From Streptosporangium roseum DSM 43021 (GTDB lineage: Bacteria > Actinomycetota > Actinomycetes > Streptosporangiales > Streptosporangiaceae): DNA of 64,000 bases. Shown piece after piece: positions 59,723 to 64,000 of the stretch; position 1 is the stretch's first letter; each line of letters opens with the position of its first letter. Under the pieces are notes generated by a model that saw only the letters and a list, made by a program, of their open reading frames with translations, searched no databases and had not been told where the DNA came from. The DNA lies in assembly GCF_000024865.1 (NCBI RefSeq), contig NC_013595.1, forward strand, positions 496,001-560,000. Reading direction: 5' to 3'. The translations under genes and the position numbers were made by a program.

Positions 59723-61299
59723 GCTCCGGAAGTACCACCTTCGAGCGCCCGGCCGGGTTCGTCGCCTTCGTGGGGGCGGGCCCCGGTGACGAGGGCCTGC
59801 TCACGCTCCGTGGCGCCGACCTGCTCTCGAAGGCCGACGTCGTCGTGCTCGACCAGGAGGCGTACGGCACGCTGCTGCGCCACTGCCGGGAGGGCGTCGA
59901 GGTCGTCGAAGCCGCCGACGAGGACGCGGTCTCGCTGAGAACCGTCACAGCGGCCAAGGGCGGGCGCGTCGTCGTGCGGCTCTGCGCCGGCGACCCGATG
60001 TTCTTCTCCTCGATCACCGAGGAGGTCGCGGCCTGCGCCAAGGCGGAGGTGGACTTCGAGATCGTGCCGGGCGTGCCCCCGGCGACGGCGGTGCTCACCT
60101 ACGCGGGCATCCCCGCCGCGGTGGCGGTGCCGGAGTTCCGGGTCGTGGACGCGACCCAGGTCGACGACTGGAGCGCCCACGCCACGGGCGCCGGCACCCT
60201 GGTGATCTACAACGGCGTCTCCGGGGCCGTCGCGATCGGCAAGGCGCTGATCGCCGCGGGCCGGCCGGACTCGACGCCGGTCGCGATCAGCAGCGCGGGC
60301 ACCACCACCGAGCAGTACACCGTGGTGACCACGCTCGGCCGGATCGCGCCCGACCTCAAGCACGCCGGGATGACCGAGCCCGCGCTGATCGTGGTCGGCG
60401 AGGCCGTCGGCATGCGTGACCAGCTGTCGTGGTTCGAGACCAAGCCGCTGTTCGGCTGGCGGGTGCTCGTACCCAGGACCAAGGAGCAGTCGGCCGGCCT
60501 GGTGGAGCAGCTGCGCTCCTACGGCGCGGTGCCGGAGGAGGTCCCCACGATCTCCGTCGAGCCGCCGCGCACCCCGCAGCAGATGGACCGGGCGATCAAG
60601 GGCCTGGTCACCGGCCGCTACGAGTGGGTGGCGTTCACCAGCTCGAACGCGGTCAAGGCCGTGCGCGAGAAGTTCGAGGAGTACGGCCTGGACGCCCGCG
60701 CGTTCGCCGGGCTCAAGGTCGCGGCCGTCGGCGAGGCCACCGCGCGGGCGCTGGTGCAGTTCGGCGTCAAGCCGGACCTCATGCCGTCGGGCGAGCAGTC
60801 GTCGGACGGCCTGCTGGCCGAGTGGCCGCCGTACGACTCGATGCTCGACCCGATCAACCGGGTGCTGCTGCCCCGGGCCGACATCGCGACCGAGACGCTG
60901 GTCGCGGGGCTGACCGAGCTCGGCTGGGAGTGCGACGACGTGACCGCCTACCGGACCGTCCGCGCGGCGCCGCCGCCCGCGCCGATCCGGGAGGCCATCA
61001 AGGGCGGCGGGTTCGACGCGGTGCTGTTCACCTCGTCGAGCACCGTGCGCAACCTGGTGGGCATCGCGGGCAAGCCGCACAACGTCACGGTCATCGCCGT
61101 GATCGGCCCGCAGACCGCCAAGACCGCCGAGGAGTTCGGGCTCCGCGTCGACGTGATGGCCGACAGGCCGTCGGCTTCGGCCCTCGCGGCGGCGCTGGCC
61201 GAGTACGGCGCCAAGCAGCGGCAGGCCGCGCTCGCGGCCGGAGACGTCCCGCGCAGGCCCTCCCAGACCCGGAGAGGTGCCCGGCGCCGCGCCAAGTAA
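59719..61299 (+). CDS. hemD: bifunctional uroporphyrinogen-III C-methyltransferase/uroporphyrinogen-III synthase
   Basis: A 526-residue fusion. The N-terminal SUMT-type half has FVGAGPGDEGLLTLRGADLL and VVRLCAGDPMFFSS. The C-terminal HemD half starts near residue 250 (FGWRVLVPRTKEQSAGLVEQ) and has EWVAFTSSNAVKAVREKF and DAVLFTSSSTVRNLVG. It closes uroporphyrinogen III for haem, cobalamin and sirohaem routes. The start is TTG 59719, whose TTGA overlaps the hemC stop, with GGGGAG nine bases upstream. The same fusion is found in Streptomyces. A hairpin terminator (61306-61345) follows. Confidence 0.95.
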   Translation: MSSGSTTFERPAGFVAFVGAGPGDEGLLTLRGADLLSKADVVVLDQEAYGTLLRHCREGVEVVEAADEDAVSLRTVTAAKGGRVVVRLCAGDPMFFSSITEEVAACAKAEVDFEIVPGVPPATAVLTYAGIPAAVAVPEFRVVDATQVDDWSAHATGAGTLVIYNGVSGAVAIGKALIAAGRPDSTPVAISSAGTTTEQYTVVTTLGRIAPDLKHAGMTEPALIVVGEAVGMRDQLSWFETKPLFGWRVLVPRTKEQSAGLVEQLRSYGAVPEEVPTISVEPPRTPQQMDRAIKGLVTGRYEWVAFTSSNAVKAVREKFEEYGLDARAFAGLKVAAVGEATARALVQFGVKPDLMPSGEQSSDGLLAEWPPYDSMLDPINRVLLPRADIATETLVAGLTELGWECDDVTAYRTVRAAPPPAPIREAIKGGGFDAVLFTSSSTVRNLVGIAGKPHNVTVIAVIGPQTAKTAEEFGLRVDVMADRPSASALAAALAEYGAKQRQAALAAGDVPRRPSQTRRGARRRAK

Positions 61300-61305
61300 T
61301 CTGGA

Positions 61306-61345
61306 ACCGTCGCGGACGCCCGGGGAACGAGGCGTCCGTGACGGT
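61306..61345 (+). terminator. terminator of the rex-hemACD operon
   Basis: ACCGTCGCGGACGCC (61306-61320) pairs with GGCGTCCGTGACGGT (61331-61345), 15 base pairs with one G-U, around a ten-base loop, starting seven bases after the hemD stop. Confidence 0.75.
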
Positions 61346-61416
61346 CCCCGCGCGCGTGCACGTCACATCTGAATACGATTCCCCGGTCTCCGCCGCCCCT
61401 GGCGGGGAGAGGGAGA

Positions 61417-61684
61417 GATCTTGACATCTTCCCCACGCCCCAAGCCGGGGATTCCGACCCTCACGGGCCGGTTTCCCTGCTTCACTGGCAACCACCCGCC
61501 CGGCTCGCGCCGCTCGGGTCCCACGCCGCCTCCACAGGCGTTCCACCTCGCCACCGGCGAGGGCACTGCCGATCACCCGCGCGGTGGCATGGCCGTCGTC
61601 ACCGCCGGACACGTCAACGGGTCGCGTGGCACCGCGCCGTGTCCCCTCCCAGAGCCAAAGCCCGGGATCTCCACCCTGGAAGGA
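61417..61684 (-). mobile_element. decayed IS200/IS605 TnpB-type right end(s), possibly with omega-RNA scaffold remnant
   Basis: On the minus strand the sequence reads GGAATCCCCGGCTTGGGGC, then GTGGGGAAGATGTCAAGATC (61455-61417). This resembles the conserved end GGAATCCCC..GGGGAGGATGTCAA of TnpB-carrying elements. A diverged second copy lies at 61683-61638 (GGAGATCCCGGGCTTTGGC, CTGGGAGGGGACAC). Between them the minus frame gives a tail such as VIGSALAGGEVERL and SEAGKPAREGRNPRL, similar to sequence after TnpB zinc fingers. No intact transposase remains. It fills most of the hemD-hemB gap (61300-61689), which otherwise holds only the terminator. The match to family ends is from memory. Confidence 0.6.
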
Positions 61685-61689
61685 TTCAG

Positions 61690-62676
61690 ATGAGTGCTCA
61701 GTTCCCCATCGCGCGTCCGCGCAGGCTCCGCCGTATGGCGGCGATGCGCCGTATGGTCGCCGGTACCCGACTGCACCCGGCGGAGCTGGTGCTGCCGCTG
61801 TTCGTCAAGGAGGGCATCGGCGAGCCGAACCCGATCGGCTCGATGCCCGGGGTGTTCCAGCACACCCGTGACTCGCTGCGCAAGGCCGCCCATGAGGCGG
61901 CCGAGGCGGGGGTCGGCGGGCTCATCCTGTTCGGCATACCCGCGGTGAAGGACGCGCGGGGGTCGGCGGCCGACGACCCTGACGGGATCGTCCAGCAGGC
62001 CGTCGCCGACGTGGTCGCCGACGTGGGCGACGCGCTGGTCGTGATGACCGACACCTGCCTGGACGAGTTCACCGACCACGGGCACTGCGGCATCCTGACG
62101 CCCGGCGGCGAGGTCGACAACGACGCCACCCTGGAGCGTTACGCGGCCGCCGCGGTGTCCCAGGCCCGCGCCGGGTCGCAGGTCATCGCGCCCAGCGGCA
62201 TGATGGACGGCCAGGTCGCCGCGATCCGCGCGGGGCTGGACGCCGACGGCTTCGAGCAGATCCCGATCCTCGCCTACGCGGTCAAGTACGCCTCGGCGTT
62301 CTACGGGCCGTTCCGGGAGGCGGCCGAGTGCGCCCCGCAGTTCGGCGACCGCAACGCCTACCAGCAGGACGCGGCGGGCCCGGTCGGCGAGGCGCTGCGC
62401 GAGGTGCGGCTGGACCTCGACGAGGGCGCCGACTGGGTGATGGTCAAGCCCGCGCTGGCCTACCTCGACATCCTGCGCCAGGTGCGTGACGCGGTGGACG
62501 TGCCGGTGGCCGCCTACCAGGTCAGCGGGGAGTACGCCATGATCGAGGCCGCGGCGGCGAACGGCTGGATCGACCGGGACCGGGCGATCATGGAGTCGCT
62601 GGTCGCGATCCGCCGGGCCGGGGCCGACATGATCCTCACCTACTGGGCGACCGAGGTGGCCAAGAAGCTCCAGTGA
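61690..62676 (+). CDS. hemB: delta-aminolevulinic acid dehydratase (porphobilinogen synthase)
   Basis: A 328-residue enzyme that condenses two ALA molecules. The two Schiff-base lysines are in ILAYAVKYASAFYGPFR and DWVMVKPALAYLDI. The metal loop reads DTCLDEFTDHGHCGI: two of the three zinc cysteines are kept but the middle one is Asp, a mixed type common in actinobacteria. ATG 61690 follows GGAAGG by six bases. This ribosome site lies at the edge of the second IS605-like end, so its leader may derive from the element. It is separated from hemACD by a terminator and so has its own promoter. Confidence 0.96.
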   Translation: MSAQFPIARPRRLRRMAAMRRMVAGTRLHPAELVLPLFVKEGIGEPNPIGSMPGVFQHTRDSLRKAAHEAAEAGVGGLILFGIPAVKDARGSAADDPDGIVQQAVADVVADVGDALVVMTDTCLDEFTDHGHCGILTPGGEVDNDATLERYAAAAVSQARAGSQVIAPSGMMDGQVAAIRAGLDADGFEQIPILAYAVKYASAFYGPFREAAECAPQFGDRNAYQQDAAGPVGEALREVRLDLDEGADWVMVKPALAYLDILRQVRDAVDVPVAAYQVSGEYAMIEAAAANGWIDRDRAIMESLVAIRRAGADMILTYWATEVAKKLQ

Positions 62677-62868
62677 GACCAGCGGCACATGCCGAGAACT
62701 GGGGGTTTGCCGCTTACTCGGGTGGTCTGTGCGTTAGAGTGCGAGTACCGGTGCGGATGTGTCCCAGGTGGCGTAGACCCTGGCTGTCTGACTTCCCTTG
62801 CTAACCAGAATGTGGATATGTCATCGCATCCGGGGGGCACCCGGGATGGGCAGACGACGGAGGACACA

Positions 62869-63510
62869 ATGGTGGGGGTACCGCTGACTCGTCGTGGCAG
62901 GCGACGTGCTCACCCGAAACAGACGATCAGCTCCGTGCTGGAGTACGCCGCTCTGGGCTGGGCGAGCTGTCCCGGCGCGCGGCCGCTGCAGAGCGGTTCC
63001 CGCGCCTGTTCCTGCGACCGCGTCGGCTGTCCCGACCCGGGCGCGCATCCGCTCTCGGTGGCCTGGCAGATGCAGGCCACCACCGACCCCACCCTGCTCA
63101 CCCACTGGTGGCAGCGGGAGCCCGAGGCGAATGTGATCCTCCCCACGGGCCGCGTCTTCGACGTGTTCGACGTACCTGCCGCCGCGGGGCTCACCGCCCT
63201 CGCGGGAATGGACTCCGCCGGATCCGCAACGGGCCCGGTCGCCGCGAACGGCGACCGGGTCCTTTTCTATGTGGCCACGCGCAACGTCGCCGAGGACGAG
63301 GACGAATGGTGGTCCTGTCCCCTCGACTTCGGGCCGGCCACCATCGACGAGATGCCCGGCCTGCGCTGGCACTGCCGTGACAGCTACGTCCTCGCCCCGC
63401 CCTCGGCCCTGCCGTCCGGCCGGACCGGCTCGTGGCTGCGCCCGCCGGACGGCCGCCCGCTGCCCGACCCGCTCCGCGTCCTCGACTGGCTCGCCGACCT
63501 CTGCGACTGA
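62869..63510 (+). CDS. bifunctional DNA primase/polymerase (Prim-Pol)-like protein
   Basis: A 213-residue protein resembling the N-terminal Prim-Pol domain of actinobacterial short proteins: VLEYAALGWASCPGARPL, then a Cys-rich loop (CSCDRVGCPDPGAHPLSVAW), WWQREPEANVILPTGRVFDV and MPGLRWHCRDSYVLAPPSAL. In Prim-Pol enzymes an acidic FDV-type motif binds metal. There is no helicase domain, so replication activity is doubtful and a regulatory or repair role is possible. ATG 62869 has GGAGG five bases upstream; an earlier ATG at 62818 lacks one. It follows hemB by 192 bases. Confidence 0.75.
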   Translation: MVGVPLTRRGRRRAHPKQTISSVLEYAALGWASCPGARPLQSGSRACSCDRVGCPDPGAHPLSVAWQMQATTDPTLLTHWWQREPEANVILPTGRVFDVFDVPAAAGLTALAGMDSAGSATGPVAANGDRVLFYVATRNVAEDEDEWWSCPLDFGPATIDEMPGLRWHCRDSYVLAPPSALPSGRTGSWLRPPDGRPLPDPLRVLDWLADLCD

Positions 63511-63526
63511 GGCCCGCCGGCGGGCC
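63511..63526. terminator. terminator-like palindrome between convergent genes
   Basis: GGCCCGCCGGCGGGCC is a perfect 16-base palindrome starting directly after the Prim-Pol gene stop, in the 39-base convergent gap before the response regulator end. Confidence 0.55.
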
Positions 63527-63549
63527 GCGGGCTCAGGCGGCGGGCCGGG

Positions 63550-64000
63550 TCATCCGGAGCCGCCCAGACCGGCCTCGCGGGCGCGGACGATGGCCTGGGC
63601 GCGGTCGGCCACCTGGAGCTTCATGAAGATGTTGGAGACGTGGTTGCGCACGGTCTTGCCGGACAGGAAGAGGATCCCGGCGATCTCGTTGTTGCCTCTG
63701 CCCTGGGCGACCAGTTCGAGCACCTCCCGCTCCCGCTCGGTGAGCTCGGGGAAGGCGGTACGCGACGGATCGGGCATGCCGGCGAAGTAGGTCAGGACGC
63801 GCCGGGCGATCTCCGGGCCGTAGATGGCCTCGCCCGCCGCGACGGCGTGCACGGCACGGCCGATCTCCTCGGCGCCCGCCTCCTTGAGCAGGTAGCCGCG
63901 CGCCCCGGCGCGCATGGCGGTGAACACCGAGTCGTCGTCGCGGAACATGGTCAGCACCAGCACCCCGATCCGCGGGCTGGTCCTGACGATCGTCCTGGTC
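63550..64000 (-). CDS. LuxR/NarL-family response regulator, 5' part beyond the window
   Basis: The C-terminal 149 residues of a response regulator, open to base 64000 on the minus strand. The visible receiver end reads VLVLTMFRDDDSVFTAMRAG and GYLLKEAGAEEI (conserved lysine). The LuxR helix-turn-helix is LTEREREVLELVAQGRGNNE, then FLSGKTVRNHVSNIFMKLQV. The phosphoacceptor aspartate and the start lie outside the window, and any partner kinase should lie beyond 64000. Confidence 0.9.
   Translation of the reverse strand, partial: TRTIVRTSPRIGVLVLTMFRDDDSVFTAMRAGARGYLLKEAGAEEIGRAVHAVAAGEAIYGPEIARRVLTYFAGMPDPSRTAFPELTEREREVLELVAQGRGNNEIAGILFLSGKTVRNHVSNIFMKLQVADRAQAIVRAREAGLGGSG

Overview
The window is about 64 kb of very GC-rich, densely coding DNA with frequent GTG/TTG starts and short stop/start overlaps. 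Gene content points to a morphologically complex filamentous actinomycete, most likely in or near the Streptosporangiales. It carries homologues of the developmental regulators BldG, BldN and RsbN, an HspR-controlled dnaK operon, a CatR/catalase pair and an actinobacterial rex-hemACD cluster. No rRNA, tRNA, prophage or intact transposon was recognised. Species assignment is inference.

Layout. 0-9 kb: a truncated MrfA-type helicase is divergent from bldG, a partner ATP-binding anti-sigma protein and the proton-pumping pyrophosphatase hppA, then a small membrane protein, a SixA-like phosphatase and a FUSC-type membrane protein. 9-18 kb: serB, a frameshifted ornithine-lipid-type N-acyltransferase coupled to a PlsC acyltransferase, an orphan LuxR-type regulator, two secreted DUF11 paralogues, an orphan QueA-like gene next to a collapsed SDR pseudogene, and a GAF histidine kinase/response regulator pair. 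18-28 kb: an ABC ATPase without permease, a TauE/SafE permease, a Rieske/HD/molybdopterin-oxidoreductase run, menB, and katA-catR. 28-33 kb: a CapA-like lipoprotein, an EphD-type hydrolase-SDR fusion with a TetR regulator, and several hypothetical proteins. 33-43 kb: dnaK-grpE-dnaJ-hspR followed by clpB, preceded by two HAIR operators, and divergent from an ECF sigma factor with a CU044_5270-type partner.

43-64 kb resembles a conserved Streptomyces neighbourhood: proC, an MFS transporter, acuC, a phosphatase-family gene, an excisionase-type HTH protein, the tiny ribosomal protein bS22, an epimerase, an acyltransferase, a hydrolase, a HAD phosphatase, rsbN, bldN, an unusual membrane protein fused to an ABM domain, a glutaredoxin, and rex-hemA-hemC-hemD under a near-perfect Rex operator. 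hemB follows after a decayed IS605/TnpB-like right end. The window closes with a Prim-Pol-like gene and a truncated response regulator.

Themes. Development: BldG with its ATP-binding partner, and BldN with RsbN, lie about 50 kb apart, and a BldD-like box lies upstream of bldN. Redox: Rex controlling haem synthesis, CatR/catalase, Rieske, molybdoenzyme, MenB. Proteostasis: the HspR regulon.

The most unusual sequence-level observation is a recurring pattern. Degenerate tandem repeats at several sites begin inside the 3' end of a coding sequence, include its stop codon, and spread into the intergenic space (sixA, plsC/response regulator, menB, hydrolase/HAD). Other points of interest are the two-copy CRISPR-like repeat after hppA, the tandem TnpB-end-like remnants that supply the hemB leader, an AT-rich nested hairpin upstream of acuC, and the membrane-ABM fusion beside bldN.
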